This document shows, in pieces, positions 1-8,586 of a DNA stretch of 64,000 bases. How positions within the stretch are numbered: position 1 is the stretch's first letter; every line of letters starts with the position of its first letter. Made by a program: the position numbers and the translations under genes. The notes under the pieces were generated by a model that saw nothing but the letters and a program-made list of their open reading frames with translations, did not search any database and had not been told where the DNA came from. The DNA comes from an uncultured Clostridia bacterium (GTDB lineage: Bacteria; Bacillota; Clostridia; Oscillospirales; Acutalibacteraceae). The stretch lies in NCBI GenBank assembly GCA_945863885.1, contig CAMAZY010000009.1, forward strand, positions 1 through 64,000, written 5' to 3'.

Positions 1-13
1 AACCGAGTTGACC

Positions 14-56
14 CGCGACCACAACTATTCATTATTCACTATTCATTATTCATTAC
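14..56. repeat. end of a dispersed composite repeat (ATTCATT tract)
   Basis: A CGCGACCACAA block is followed by a short tandem ATTCATT/ATTCACT tract. The same pairing of block and tract recurs near 13387-13433, 36488-36528 and 56525-56570, where it forms the end of the large composite repeat described there. Here only this end lies inside the window. Confidence 0.6.
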
Positions 57-63
57 AATCTCA

Positions 64-148
64 CGGCTCGGGCTTTCTGTCTTTCAACCAAGTACCGTGT
101 ACCCCCGGCATTGGTGTCGCTATGCGACTAAACCAAAAATTCTCCGTC
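64..148 (+). repeat. dispersed GGCTCGGGC repeat, single copy
   Basis: The segment begins GGCTCGGGC, continues with TTTCAACCAAGTACCGTG, then CCCCGGCATTGG and GTCG-N5-CGAC. The same order of blocks appears on the opposite strand in the tandem array at 54258-54596. CGGG can pair with CCCG, and GTCG with CGAC, which suggests two stem-loops. The stop codon of the neighbouring leftward gene lies inside this repeat. Confidence 0.55.
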
Positions 149-829
149 AGAAGCAGGCGGGAATACATCGCTCAGCCCGACATGAACACACGAAAATTCA
201 TCGGTTAAAATATCCGGAAACTGCGGCACTTCGATTTTTCCCGTCGGCTTTAAATACAGCGAAAGCGACAGCACGGCGGCAACGCTTTCCGACGAAGCGC
301 AAAGGAAAAGAGACCCCTTGTGAAGCCTTGCGGCACTCCGGGCGGCGGCAAGTCCCTTCCGGAAGCTGTCCTTTTCAAAATCAAAGTGTCCCCGGTTCCG
401 GACGGTTATGACAGCCTGCCCGCTTTCTTCTTTCAGGGAAACATCGATCTGACCGTCGGGCGAAAACTTTGCGGCGTTCGACAGCAGGTTTAAAAAACCG
501 GTTGCTAAGGTCTTCGGACAGGCGGCGGTCGTGATTTCTTCGGTTTCGCAGAAAATCCGCAATCCGGTGTGCCCGAGCAGAATGTCCGAGCACAGACATA
601 AACTTCTTAAAAATTCGGAAAGATCAAAGTGGGCATATTTGACCGTTTTCAGCCGTATCAGCTTTTCGTTTTCTAATTTTCTGAACGTCTGAAGACAGAG
701 GCTTCTGGCCTCTTCGCTTTTGTCCTTGGCAAGAATACGGCAGGCAAGCTCCCGGATTTCTTCCTCGTGCTCGGGAGTCGCTTCGATTTTTTTGAGACTT
801 TCTGTCGGTGATAAGACGGTTTTTTTCAT
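128..829 (-). CDS. degenerate sensor histidine kinase-like ATPase-domain protein
   Basis: This 233-residue soluble protein has a GHKL-type ATP-binding half. The N-box NLLSNAAKF lies near residue 115, followed by the beta strand QAVITVRNRG. The usual DxGxG (G1) motif is missing, and the G2 loop is only faintly seen as RKGLAAARSAARLHKG. No membrane segment, sensor domain or clear phospho-accepting histidine box is visible in the first 100 residues. It may bind ATP poorly or act as a regulator or anti-sigma-like partner; the family assignment is from the N-box and overall order of blocks. The start has AGGAG eight bases upstream. Its C-terminus and stop run into a dispersed repeat, so the original 3' end may have been replaced. 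Confidence 0.55.
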   Translation of the reverse strand: MKKTVLSPTESLKKIEATPEHEEEIRELACRILAKDKSEEARSLCLQTFRKLENEKLIRLKTVKYAHFDLSEFLRSLCLCSDILLGHTGLRIFCETEEITTAACPKTLATGFLNLLSNAAKFSPDGQIDVSLKEESGQAVITVRNRGHFDFEKDSFRKGLAAARSAARLHKGSLFLCASSESVAAVLSLSLYLKPTGKIEVPQFPDILTDEFSCVHVGLSDVFPPASDGEFLV

Positions 830-951
830 CGGTTTTGCTCCTGTCGGGTATGATTTTTTCGTCAGTATTATGCCCTTTTTCCCCGTGAAAAGAATAATTT
901 TGTTGAGATTACCAAAAATTCAGAAATCAGGAAAAAAATATTGGTTTTCGG

Positions 952-980
952 TTGCAAAAATTGAAAGAATCGGGTAATAT
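952..980 (+). promoter_or_regulatory. promoter of gap
   Basis: TTGCAA at 952-957 and TAATAT at 975-980 are separated by 17 bases. This gives a leader of about 37 bases before the gap start codon, with GGAGG close to the ATG. Confidence 0.6.
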
Positions 981-1023
981 ATATAAGCAAAAAAATGAAA
1001 ATGTTTTTTCGGAGGTAATTATT

Positions 1024-2061
1024 ATGTCAGTTAAAGTTGCAATCAACGGCTTTGGCCGTATCGGTCGTCTTGCTTTCAGACAGATGTTCGGCGCAGAAGG
1101 CTACGAAGTAGTTGCTATCAACGACCTTACCAAGCCCTCAATGCTTGCTCATCTTCTCAAGTACGATACCGCACAGGGCGGTTACTGCGGAAAAATCGGC
1201 GAAGCCCTTCACACGGTTGAGGCTGACGACGAAGCAGGTACCATCACTGTTGACGGTAAGGTTCTTACCATTTATGCGAAAGCTAACGCTGCTGAGCTTC
1301 CCTGGGGCGAAATCGGCGTAGACGTTGTTCTTGAGTGCACAGGCTTCTACTGCTCCAAGGAAAAGAGCATGGCTCACATCAACGCAGGCGCCAAGAAGGT
1401 TGTTATTTCCGCTCCCGCCGGCAACGACCTTAAGACCATCGTTTACTCGGTAAACAACGACACGCTTACCGCTGACGATCAGATCATTTCTGCCGCTTCC
1501 TGCACCACCAACTGCCTTGCTCCCATGGCAAAGGCTCTTAACGATTATGCAGCTATCCAGAGCGGTATCATGAGCACCATTCACGCTTACACCGGCGATC
1601 AGATGATCCTTGACGGTCCTCACAGAAAGGGCGACCTCAGAAGAGCCCGTGCAGGTGCTGCTAACATCGTTCCCAACTCCACCGGCGCTGCTAAGGCTAT
1701 CGGCCTTGTAATTCCGGAACTCAACGGCAAGCTTATCGGTTCTGCTCAGCGTGTTCCCGTTCCCACCGGTTCTACCACAATCCTTACCGCTGTTGTTAAG
1801 GGCGACAACGTAACCAAGGAAGGCATCAACGCTGCTATGAAGGCTGCTGCTTCCGAGTCCTTCGGCTACAACGAGGATCCCATCGTTTCCTCCGACGTTA
1901 TCGGCATGAAGTTCGGCTCCCTCTTCGATGCGACTCAGACCATGGTTTCCGACCTCGGTGACGGTCTGTATCAGGTACAGGTTGTTTCCTGGTATGACAA
2001 CGAGAACTCCTACACGTCTCAGATGGTTCGTACTATCAAGTACTTCGCTGAGCTTGCGTAA
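1024..2061 (+). CDS. gap: glyceraldehyde-3-phosphate dehydrogenase
   Basis: This is the glycolytic enzyme that oxidises and phosphorylates glyceraldehyde 3-phosphate with NAD+. The 345 residues match the usual family length. The Rossmann start [14 protein letters not shown], the catalytic cysteine in [12 protein letters not shown] and the C-terminal [12 protein letters not shown] are all present. The start was chosen at the ATG preceded by GGAGG at 1012-1016; the frame is open further upstream but without homology. Codon use is strongly biased toward a few codons, as in highly expressed genes. It stands alone with its own promoter and terminator. Confidence 0.97.
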   Translation: MSVKVAINGFGRIGRLAFRQMFGAEGYEVVAINDLTKPSMLAHLLKYDTAQGGYCGKIGEALHTVEADDEAGTITVDGKVLTIYAKANAAELPWGEIGVDVVLECTGFYCSKEKSMAHINAGAKKVVISAPAGNDLKTIVYSVNNDTLTADDQIISAASCTTNCLAPMAKALNDYAAIQSGIMSTIHAYTGDQMILDGPHRKGDLRRARAGAANIVPNSTGAAKAIGLVIPELNGKLIGSAQRVPVPTGSTTILTAVVKGDNVTKEGINAAMKAAASESFGYNEDPIVSSDVIGMKFGSLFDATQTMVSDLGDGLYQVQVVSWYDNENSYTSQMVRTIKYFAELA

Positions 2062-2078
2062 GAGAACAAAAAAGTTTA

Positions 2079-2109
2079 CCGCCTGTTGTGTTTCAACGGG
2101 CGGTTTTTT
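2079..2109 (+). terminator. terminator of gap
   Basis: The stem CCGCCTGTTG pairs with CAACGGGCGG around a five-base loop and is followed by six T. It lies 17 bases after the gap stop codon. Confidence 0.85.
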
Positions 2110-2111
2110 CT

Positions 2112-2289
2112 TAGGGAACCTCTGATTAAATCACAGCATACACTTTGATGCACAGCTTACTTGCAAATTTTCCGCCATATCGCACAAAACCTGCTTGAAA
2201 TCCGTCAGGATTCCTGCGCAGTTTTTGCACAATCTGACAAAAAATTTGGCGGCGTAATCTGCACATCAGATTTAATCAGAGGTTCCTTA
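2112..2289. mobile_element. 178-bp MITE-like element, GGAACCTCTGATTAAAT ends
   Basis: The two ends are inverted repeats of about 20 bases with one mismatch: GGAACCTCTGATTAAATC on the left and its complement on the right, flanked by TA. The arms also pair loosely inside (CAAATTTTCCGCC against ATTTGGCGG). No open frame of note lies within, so this looks like a non-autonomous miniature element inserted just behind the gap terminator. Confidence 0.7.
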
Positions 2290-2371
2290 GCTTTTTTTGA
2301 ATTTTTCGGCTGTAATTTATGCATAAAGATTACATTAAGAATGAATGAAATTGTATAAAGACCATATAAAG

Positions 2372-2404
2372 AAGGCTTCCGGAAAACCTCGGAAGCCTTT
2401 ATTT
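2372..2404 (+). terminator. rho-independent terminator
   Basis: AAGGCTTCCG pairs perfectly with CGGAAGCCTT and is followed by TTTATTTAT. No gene is visible just before it, so it may be the original second terminator of gap, now separated from it by the inserted miniature element. The remaining bases up to 2585 are AT-rich with nothing else recognised. Confidence 0.6.
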
Positions 2405-2585
2405 ATGGGCGTTTATCGCTTCGTCGAAGGAAAAACAAAGAAATAATAAAAAAACGTAGTATGTAAAAAAATGTCAGTCTTTCGACAAAACCCGACGTAT
2501 TTCATTTAGAATACCGGTATAATACTATCAGGAAAAGCGCAAAAGCTGTGACCGGTATAAAAAAGATTATGAAGGGTGCGAAAAT

Positions 2586-2849
2586 ATGCAGAGTGTAATT
2601 GATTTTAATAACATTGTATCAACAGCGAATCCGTGGTTGTCGGAGCAGGATGCGAAGCTTGCGAGTATCCGGACAAACATTATCTTACTTTCGGGATACA
2701 TATCGGTTGTGAATGCAGCAGCTGTCAAGCTTATTTCCAACAATCTTCTTGAAAACAGCCAGATTTTGAAAATTGATGAGCATCTGTTTTCAAAGCGAAG
2801 AGAACTTGAACAATTGATAAAGCAGGCAATCAAAGAAGTCTATTTCTGA
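2586..2849 (+). CDS. small hypothetical protein
   Basis: This 87-residue, probably helical soluble protein is not recognised. It begins MQSVIDFNNIVSTANPWLSE and has a charged C-terminal helix (KRRELEQLIKQAIKEV). It has no cysteine. GAAGGGTG lies seven bases before the ATG, and a strong terminator follows 65 bases after the stop, so a real short transcript is likely. The opposite-strand frame over the same bases has no ribosome site and was discarded. Confidence 0.5.
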   Translation: MQSVIDFNNIVSTANPWLSEQDAKLASIRTNIILLSGYISVVNAAAVKLISNNLLENSQILKIDEHLFSKRRELEQLIKQAIKEVYF

Positions 2850-2913
2850 ACAGATGAAAAGACGGGTCACGCTTTTCCGCATTCCTGAACGGTACCTGCG
2901 TCTGACGACAAAA

Positions 2914-2951
2914 CCGAACCGCTGACAAGCAGTCGGCGGTTCGGCCTTTTT
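2914..2951 (+). terminator. terminator
   Basis: CCGAACCGC pairs with GCGGTTCGG around a 13-base loop, followed by CCTTTTTAT. It ends the short gene before it and faces the leftward membrane-protein gene after it. Confidence 0.75.
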
Positions 2952-2968
2952 ATAGGTTGCCTATTGAT

Positions 2969-3712
2969 TTATTTTTGTGTATCGATTTTTTTCCTGCGTG
3001 ACCGCAGCACAAGATACATGATAACCGTGGCGATTGCCGTTGTGATCGCTGCGTCAAACATATCGAACATTGTGTCCCAAAGCGGATACTGCTCGGCGCC
3101 GGCGGCGTTAAATCGGTTGAAGACAATATACCAGAATTCGTCATTTGACGGTGTACAGTTGTAGCCCTGGTTGGTTGATCCGAAAAGAAGATCGCCGAAA
3201 AATTCCATGAATTCCCAAAGACAGATGACTATGAATGAGAATCCGCAGCAAAACAGAGAGGCCGTTCTCGGTTCGAGGACGATTTTGCGCTGTTCTTCGG
3301 TTTTGCAACAAGCCTTCAATATGTAATAGCCGGCGATTACAACGAGCGGTCCGGAAGCGACATGAAGAATCCGGTCGAAGTTGTCAATATATTTTCCGAC
3401 ATTTAAAAAGTTGTGCAAAAATGTGCCGAGAAATTCAATGATGTTGATAATATGCTGACAGCGAAAGCTGATTCTTGAAGCAAAGCCGTCCTTGCTTGCT
3501 AAAAAACGCAGCAGGCTCATAGCGAATAAAGCGAGAAAATTGATAGAAATCATGATTTTTTCGCTTTGCGGACAGGCGATGATCGCCCAGATCAGAAGAA
3601 CTCTTACCACCCACCAGGAGATGTATTCCGCAACGGAGATCTCCTTAAAAATACTGTTGAAGGTGTATTTGATTTTAGAAATTATACGATTCACTTCATC
3701 ACCCTTTCCCAA
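2969..3712 (-). CDS. integral membrane protein, DUF2238/YjdF-like
   Basis: This 247-residue protein has about six hydrophobic segments. In the second half it carries an ordered set of polar motifs inside membrane stretches: DRILHVASG near residue 115, WEFMEFFGDLLFG near 165 and DTMFDMFDAA near 215. This order (RxxH, WExxEF, DTxxDM) resembles the YjdF/DUF2238 membrane family; the assignment is from memory of those motifs. The start lies behind GGGAAAGGGTGATG, whose upstream ribosome site is weak. Function unknown; it is transcribed in the same direction as, and after, glgP. Confidence 0.6.
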   Translation of the reverse strand: MGKGDEVNRIISKIKYTFNSIFKEISVAEYISWWVVRVLLIWAIIACPQSEKIMISINFLALFAMSLLRFLASKDGFASRISFRCQHIINIIEFLGTFLHNFLNVGKYIDNFDRILHVASGPLVVIAGYYILKACCKTEEQRKIVLEPRTASLFCCGFSFIVICLWEFMEFFGDLLFGSTNQGYNCTPSNDEFWYIVFNRFNAAGAEQYPLWDTMFDMFDAAITTAIATVIMYLVLRSRRKKIDTQK

Positions 3713-3759
3713 TTTTTTTACTTCTTTGTTTTACAGGTTGTCTGAAGACAGAAACGAAA

Positions 3760-3792
3760 CCAAAACGGCGTTCGGAAAAAACACCGTTTTGG
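3760..3792 (-). terminator. hairpin after glgP
   Basis: CCAAAACGG pairs with CCGTTTTGG around a 15-base loop. It lies 28 bases beyond the glgP stop in the leftward direction. The following tract (TTTCGTTTC) is only moderately T-rich, so termination may be partial. Confidence 0.45.
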
Positions 3793-3820
3793 TATTCAGC
3801 TTATGGTTTTTACAGTTGTC

Positions 3821-6226
3821 TCATTTGACCGGCTTTGTGTGCCAGATATCCCTTGCGTAGTCGTTGATGGCTCTGTCGGCGGCAAATCTTCCGGCGCCGG
3901 CAATATTCATCAGTGACATACGGTTCCAGTTTTCTCTGTCCGCCCAAAGGGTGTCAATCTTCTTTTGGGCGTTGCGGTAATCGGCGAAGTCGGCGAGCAC
4001 CATGTACGGGTCGTGGTGGATAATGGTGTTTCCGATTTCGGGGAAGTCCTTGTCCTCGATGCCGTGCTGGATAAACTCGATGACACGGCGAAGCTCGGCG
4101 TTGTTGTTGAAGTAGTTCATCGGCTGATAGCCGGCTCTTTCAAGCTCCCGGACTTCGTTTGTCGTCATGCCGAACAGAATCATGTTCTCGTCGCCGACGG
4201 CCTCGTGAATTTCAACGTTCGCTCCGTCAAGTGTGCCGAGGGTAATGGCACCGTTGAGCATCAGCTTCATGTTGCCCGTACCGCTCGCTTCCGTTCCGGC
4301 AAGCGAGATCTGCTCGCTGATGTCGGCGGCGGGCATCAGTCTTTCCGCCATGGTGACGTTGTAGTCTTCGAGATAAACGACCTTCAGGTACTTGTTGACC
4401 TCGGGGTCGTTGTTGATCATCTGGCTCATCGCATAGATGAAGCTGATGATTTTCTTGGCCATGAAGTAGCCCGAAGCCGCTTTCGCACCGAAAATATAGG
4501 TATGCGGCGTATAGTTTCCGTTCGGGTTGTCCTTGATTTCAAGGTACTTGGCAAGAATCTGGAAAGCGTTGAGGTGCTGTCTCTTGTATTCGTGAAGGCG
4601 CTTGACCTGAACATCGAAGATCGAGTCGGGGTCGAGAATGATTCCCGTTTCTTTTTTGACGTGCTGAGCGAAGATTTTTTTGTTTTCGTGCTTGATTTTG
4701 TCAAGCTGAAAAAGAACCTCTTTGTCGTCGGCGTACTTGGCAAGTTTTGTCAGCTCGTCAGCTTTAAGAATAAAGCCTTTGCCAATCAGCTTTGTAATAG
4801 CATCGGTCAAAAGCGGATTCGACTGACAAAGCCAGCGTCTGTGGGCGATGCCGTTGGTGACGTTTTTGAACTTCTGCGGCGTGAGCTGATAATAATCCTT
4901 GAAAAGGGTGTCCTTGAGAATCTGACTGTGAAGAGCGGAAACACCGTTGACGCTGTGGCAGGTCGCAACACAAAGGTTCGCCATACGGATAACGCCGTTT
5001 GCGATAACGGCAAGCTCATGAACCTTGCCGGCGTCGCCGGTTGCGCTCCAGATATAAGCACGATAGCGGTTGTCGATTTCCTTGATAATCTGATAAATTC
5101 TCGGAAGAAGCGTTCTGAAAAGATCCTCGGACCAGCATTCAAGCGCTTCTTTCATGACCGTGTGGTTGGTGTATGCCATCGTTTCGGTGACGATCTTCCA
5201 GGCGTCGTCCCATTCGTAGCCGCACTCGTCAAGTAAAATACGCATCAGCTCCGGAATGGAAAGCGTGGGGTGCGTATCGTTGATGTGAACGGCGTTCTTC
5301 TCGGCGAAGTTTGCCATGGTGGAGAAGTGGCGCAGATGACGCTTGACGATGTCCTGAATCGAAGCGGAAACAAGGAAATACTGCTGCTTTAAGCGAAGGC
5401 TCTTACCCTCGGGGTGATTGTCGGACGGGTAAAGAATCTTGCTGATGACCTCCGCCATAGCTGCCCTTTCCATCGCCTTCATGTACTGACCCTGATCGAA
5501 CAGGTGCATATCAAGCGAAGGTGCTTCGGACTTCCAGAGCCGTAAAATGCTGTACCCCTTGCCGTCCTTGCCGCTGACGAACATGTCGTAGGGAACGGCG
5601 TTGATTTTGGTGTCGTTTACGTTTTCAACCGAGTGGTACTGATTGTCCCAGCTTTCCTGAATGGTTCCGCCGAAGCTTACCTGAACGGTTTCCTGATCCC
5701 GTCTTGTCAGCCATACCTCGCCGCCGGGAAGCCAGAAGTCGGGAAGCTCGGTCTGCCAGCCGTCAACAAGCTTTTGTTTGAAGATGCCGCATTCGTACAT
5801 AATCGAGTAGCCCATGCCGACATAGCCCTGCGTGGCAAGGCCGTCAAGATAGCAGGCGGCAAGACGGCCGAGACCGCCGTTTCCGAGACCGGCGTCCGGT
5901 TCGCAGTCATAAAGCTTTTCGATGCTGATACCGAAGTCCTTTAAAGCGGAAGTAAAGGTCTTTGTCAGATTGAGATTGTAAAGATTGTTCTTGAGCGAAC
6001 GACCCATGAGAAATTCCATGCTTAAATAGTAAATTCTCTTTGAGTCGCTTTCGTCCGCTTTTTTGCGGCTTTCCCGAAGACCGTCGTGCATGAGATCTTT
6101 TACGATGAGCGCAACCGCCTTGTAATATTGTTCGTCGGTCGCTTCCTCGGGTGAAACGCCGAAGAAATGGGAAAGCTTGGCGCTGATGAGTTCTTTTGCC
6201 TGCGCCTTGGTAAGGGAATAATTCAT
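3821..6226 (-). CDS. glgP: glycogen/starch phosphorylase
   Basis: This cytoplasmic enzyme releases glucose 1-phosphate from alpha-1,4-glucans with pyridoxal phosphate. It has 801 residues, the family norm. Visible blocks are the N-terminal YYLSMEFLMGRSL, the GLGNGGLGRLAACYLDGLAT active-site region, the histidine block NDTHPTLSIPEL, and the PLP-lysine region EASGTGNMKLMLNGA with TLDGANVEI after it. The ATG at 6226 has GGAGG eight bases upstream; a longer frame start at 6256 lacks one. A promoter is visible at 6282-6310. No other glycogen genes are adjacent. Confidence 0.97.
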   Translation of the reverse strand: MNYSLTKAQAKELISAKLSHFFGVSPEEATDEQYYKAVALIVKDLMHDGLRESRKKADESDSKRIYYLSMEFLMGRSLKNNLYNLNLTKTFTSALKDFGISIEKLYDCEPDAGLGNGGLGRLAACYLDGLATQGYVGMGYSIMYECGIFKQKLVDGWQTELPDFWLPGGEVWLTRRDQETVQVSFGGTIQESWDNQYHSVENVNDTKINAVPYDMFVSGKDGKGYSILRLWKSEAPSLDMHLFDQGQYMKAMERAAMAEVISKILYPSDNHPEGKSLRLKQQYFLVSASIQDIVKRHLRHFSTMANFAEKNAVHINDTHPTLSIPELMRILLDECGYEWDDAWKIVTETMAYTNHTVMKEALECWSEDLFRTLLPRIYQIIKEIDNRYRAYIWSATGDAGKVHELAVIANGVIRMANLCVATCHSVNGVSALHSQILKDTLFKDYYQLTPQKFKNVTNGIAHRRWLCQSNPLLTDAITKLIGKGFILKADELTKLAKYADDKEVLFQLDKIKHENKKIFAQHVKKETGIILDPDSIFDVQVKRLHEYKRQHLNAFQILAKYLEIKDNPNGNYTPHTYIFGAKAASGYFMAKKIISFIYAMSQMINNDPEVNKYLKVVYLEDYNVTMAERLMPAADISEQISLAGTEASGTGNMKLMLNGAITLGTLDGANVEIHEAVGDENMILFGMTTNEVRELERAGYQPMNYFNNNAELRRVIEFIQHGIEDKDFPEIGNTIIHHDPYMVLADFADYRNAQKKIDTLWADRENWNRMSLMNIAGAGRFAADRAINDYARDIWHTKPVK

Positions 6227-6281
6227 ATAAAACCTCCAAATTTTATAAAAAAACAATCGTTTATTTTTTGTTTATATGTGT

Positions 6282-6310
6282 ATTTTACACTAAAATTATG
6301 CCGAATTCAA
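6282..6310 (-). promoter_or_regulatory. promoter of glgP
   Basis: Read leftward, TTGAAT and TAAAAT are separated by 17 bases, giving a leader of about 50 bases rich in A and T before the glgP start. Confidence 0.5.
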
Positions 6311-6395
6311 GACCCAACAAGTTTTTTGTTACAAATGTGAATTCTTTCCGTCAATGCACACAAAATGATGGTAAAAATAACAACGATTGCTTGTT

Positions 6396-7262
6396 TCATT
6401 CAAAATCAATGCTCTTTAAAAACTGAACGGCGTCGTTGATCCAGCCCTCGGCGACCGTTCCGACCCCGAGACCGATTCCGTGACCGCCGTGCGGATAACG
6501 GCTGAACCAATGCCTGACACCGACCTCGGTGAGCCGTTCGTCAAGCATTTCGCTGTTTTTGATGGGCACGGTTTCATCGCCCTCACAGTGCCAGAAGAAG
6601 GTCGGCGGAAAATCTGAGTCGGCAATCAGCTCGACCGAGGTTGCGTTTCTCTTTTTTTCGGTGCTGTGCAGTCCCAAAAGCAGCGTCCTCGAAAGCTCAT
6701 GGGTATAGTCGCCCATGGTGATAACGGGATACGACAGAACAAGCCCCGTCGGTTTGAGATTATAGCTTTTCCCGCAGTATTCGTTCGGGAAGTCTTTGTA
6801 TTTTGCACTGAAACAGGCGGCAAGATGTCCGCCGGCGGACGAGCCGAAAAGATAAAGCGTGTCGGCGTTGATACCGTAGGCTTTTGCGTTGTGCTTGACA
6901 AAGCAGATTGCCCGTGCGAGATCCTCCATCGGGAACGGAAATCTTGCGTTATAGCCGACCCGGTACGAAAGCATGAAAGCATTGTAGCCCCGCTTATTCA
7001 ACGCTTTCGCATATTCTGCGCCCTCGTTGTTGTAGGAGATGAACTGATAGGCTCCGCCGGGACAGATGATGGCTGTCGGTGCATTGGCGCCGATTATGAA
7101 CGGAATGATTTTTGCGTGCACCCGGGACGGCTCCTGCTTGATTTCGTCTTTGGAATAAAGATGGATGATCGGCTTTTCGCCCTTCAGGCGGCGCAGAAAA
7201 ATATGACGCTCGAAAATCACCCGACGTCTTGCGTTGTGAAGCTTATTTTCTACGGATATCAT
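6396..7262 (-). CDS. alpha/beta hydrolase, BD-FAE/acetyl-esterase-like
   Basis: This 288-residue esterase of the alpha/beta hydrolase fold probably acts on small acyl esters, perhaps O-acetylated sugars. It shows the oxyanion block CPGGAYQFISYNNEG near residue 78, the nucleophile elbow GSSAGGHLAAC near 150, the acid in CEGDETVPI near 230 and the histidine in YPHGGHGIG near 260. No signal peptide is seen, so it acts in the cytoplasm. The ATG at 7262 follows AAGAGGTG; a longer frame reaches 7430, but that extension is read entirely from a miniature element and is rejected. Substrate not predictable. Confidence 0.85.
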   Translation of the reverse strand: MISVENKLHNARRRVIFERHIFLRRLKGEKPIIHLYSKDEIKQEPSRVHAKIIPFIIGANAPTAIICPGGAYQFISYNNEGAEYAKALNKRGYNAFMLSYRVGYNARFPFPMEDLARAICFVKHNAKAYGINADTLYLFGSSAGGHLAACFSAKYKDFPNEYCGKSYNLKPTGLVLSYPVITMGDYTHELSRTLLLGLHSTEKKRNATSVELIADSDFPPTFFWHCEGDETVPIKNSEMLDERLTEVGVRHWFSRYPHGGHGIGLGVGTVAEGWINDAVQFLKSIDFE

Positions 7263-7309
7263 GTGTTTCACCTCTTGTAAATTTGGCAGTTTCCTGTTAT
7301 TATATACTA

Positions 7310-7471
7310 GGCAATCTCTAAAAACATCCCGACATTCGGCATAATGCCCAACTAATGCCGTCTTTGTCGTTAAAAAACCTTGAAATACATAAAGTATTCC
7401 TGCGGTTTTTTGCCTAAAATTCGACATCATTTGGACACTATGCCAAACGCCTTGAGTTTTTAGAGGTTGCC
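7310..7471. mobile_element. 162-bp MITE-like element, GGCAACCTCTAAAAAC ends
   Basis: The left end GGCAATCTCTAAAAAC is matched by the right end GTTTTTAGAGGTTGCC in inverted form. A close second copy lies at 30432-30592 and an internally deleted copy at 62704-62778. Leftward the interior carries an open frame beginning MMSNFRQK, which lengthens the neighbouring hydrolase frame artificially. It lies between the divergently transcribed esterase and trmB. Confidence 0.75.
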
Positions 7472-7506
7472 ATTAGTTAATGAAATAGAGAGGAATTGTA
7501 AATTCT

Positions 7507-8181
7507 ATGAGAATGAGAAGAAAAAAGAACCTGCAGTCAAGGCTTGATAACTGCCGTGACTATGCGGTTGATATTGTCTGGGAAACGCTCGAGTACGGAA
7601 AGACGCCCGAAAAGCACATAATAAACTATGAAGATATATTTTCGAACGAAAATCCGGTTGAGCTTGAGATCGGCTGCGGAAAAGGGCAGTTCGCCGTTGA
7701 GATTGCCAAAAGAAACCCCGACAAAAATTTTCTTGCCGTTGAGATAAACGAGAATGTCATCGTACAGGCGATGGAAAAAGCGAAAAAAGAGGGGCTTTCC
7801 AATCTTAAATTTATGAGGGTCGGAGCGGAAAAGCTTGATCTTTATCTTCCCGAAAATTCGATTGAAAGAATTTATCTCAATTTCTCCTGTCCGTTTCCGA
7901 AAAAAAGGCAGGCCAAGCACAGGCTGACGCATGAAAGCTTTCTTGAAATTTATAAGAAAATTTTAGTTTCGGGGGGCAGAATTATACAAAAGACGGACAA
8001 CAGAATTCTTTTTGAATCCTCAATCGAACAGTTTTCCAAGTGCGGCTTCGTTCTTGAAAACGTGTCGCTTGACCTTCATAACAGCGGAGACACCAAGGAC
8101 AATATCATGACAGAATACGAGTCCAAGTTTGTTGCCCTCGGTCAGCCGATTTACCGGCTTGAAGCTTTTGTCAGACCGTAA
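7507..8181 (+). CDS. trmB: tRNA (guanine-N7-)-methyltransferase
   Basis: This SAM-dependent enzyme makes m7G at position 46 of tRNA. Its 224 residues fit the family. The SAM motif VELEIGCGKGQFAVEIA lies near residue 54, LAVEINENVI near 77, and the TrmB signature is seen as IYLNFSCPFPKKRQAKHRL near 120. The block ending MTEYESKFVALGQPIYRLE matches the family C-terminus. It starts 36 bases after a miniature element, with GAGAGG before the ATG, and is followed by repeats, so it is probably monocistronic. Confidence 0.95.
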   Translation: MRMRRKKNLQSRLDNCRDYAVDIVWETLEYGKTPEKHIINYEDIFSNENPVELEIGCGKGQFAVEIAKRNPDKNFLAVEINENVIVQAMEKAKKEGLSNLKFMRVGAEKLDLYLPENSIERIYLNFSCPFPKKRQAKHRLTHESFLEIYKKILVSGGRIIQKTDNRILFESSIEQFSKCGFVLENVSLDLHNSGDTKDNIMTEYESKFVALGQPIYRLEAFVRP

Positions 8182-8383
8182 GTGAGTCGATAAAATCATA
8201 ACACAGCGGCGACTTAAAATCAATCAAAATATTTCTGTTTGTTGATTTTGGCGGGGAAGTCTAAGTGTAGAGGGCAGAAGTCAGACGGTGTGATGGTTGG
8301 TTGATTTCTTATTGACAGCTTGTTTTCCGAACATTTTTGCCAACAGGCAAATAAACCCAAGGGAGAAGCCAAACAAGCCGTCC

Positions 8384-8582
8384 CCTTTGGGGAAGGTGGC
8401 GGCGAAGCCGACGGAAGGGGCAAGCTAAGCAGAATTTAACTGGGTACTGACGGTGAGCGGGGACTCCCTCAGTCACTGCGTGACAGCTCCCTCAAAGAGG
8501 GAGCTAATTATCATCGACCTGAAAGAAAAGTAATTTAGCCTCCCTCGTGAGGGAGGTGGCGGCGAAGCCGTCGGAGGGAGTA
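8384..8582. repeat. three short palindromic repeats (GAGGGAG / GTCACTGCGTGAC type)
   Basis: The stretch holds CCCCTTTGGGGAAGGTGG with GGCGAAGCC and GACGGAAGGGG (8380-8418), CTCCCTCAGTCACTGCGTGACAG with CTCCCTCAAAGAGGGAG (8465-8504) and CCTCCCTCGTGAGGGAGG with GGCGAAGCC (8541-8582). Each can fold into two consecutive hairpins. The second has a near copy at 54627-54668. The preceding bases 8182-8383 hold an imperfect hairpin near 8212-8253 (AAAATCAATCAAA against TTTGTTGATTTT) that may end trmB transcription. Confidence 0.6.
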
Positions 8583-8586
8583 AGCC

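Noticed and set aside
2161-2358. 65-codon open frame after gap
   Set aside because: It begins with a non-ATG codon inside the miniature element and has no ribosome site.
3965-5236. 423-codon open frame opposite glycogen phosphorylase
   Set aside because: It lies wholly antisense to a clear glgP gene, has a Val/Asp-rich composition typical of a mirrored frame, and has no ribosome site or homology.
7263-7430. N-terminal extension of the esterase gene
   Set aside because: The extra 56 codons are read mainly from a miniature element; the ATG at 7262 has its own ribosome site.
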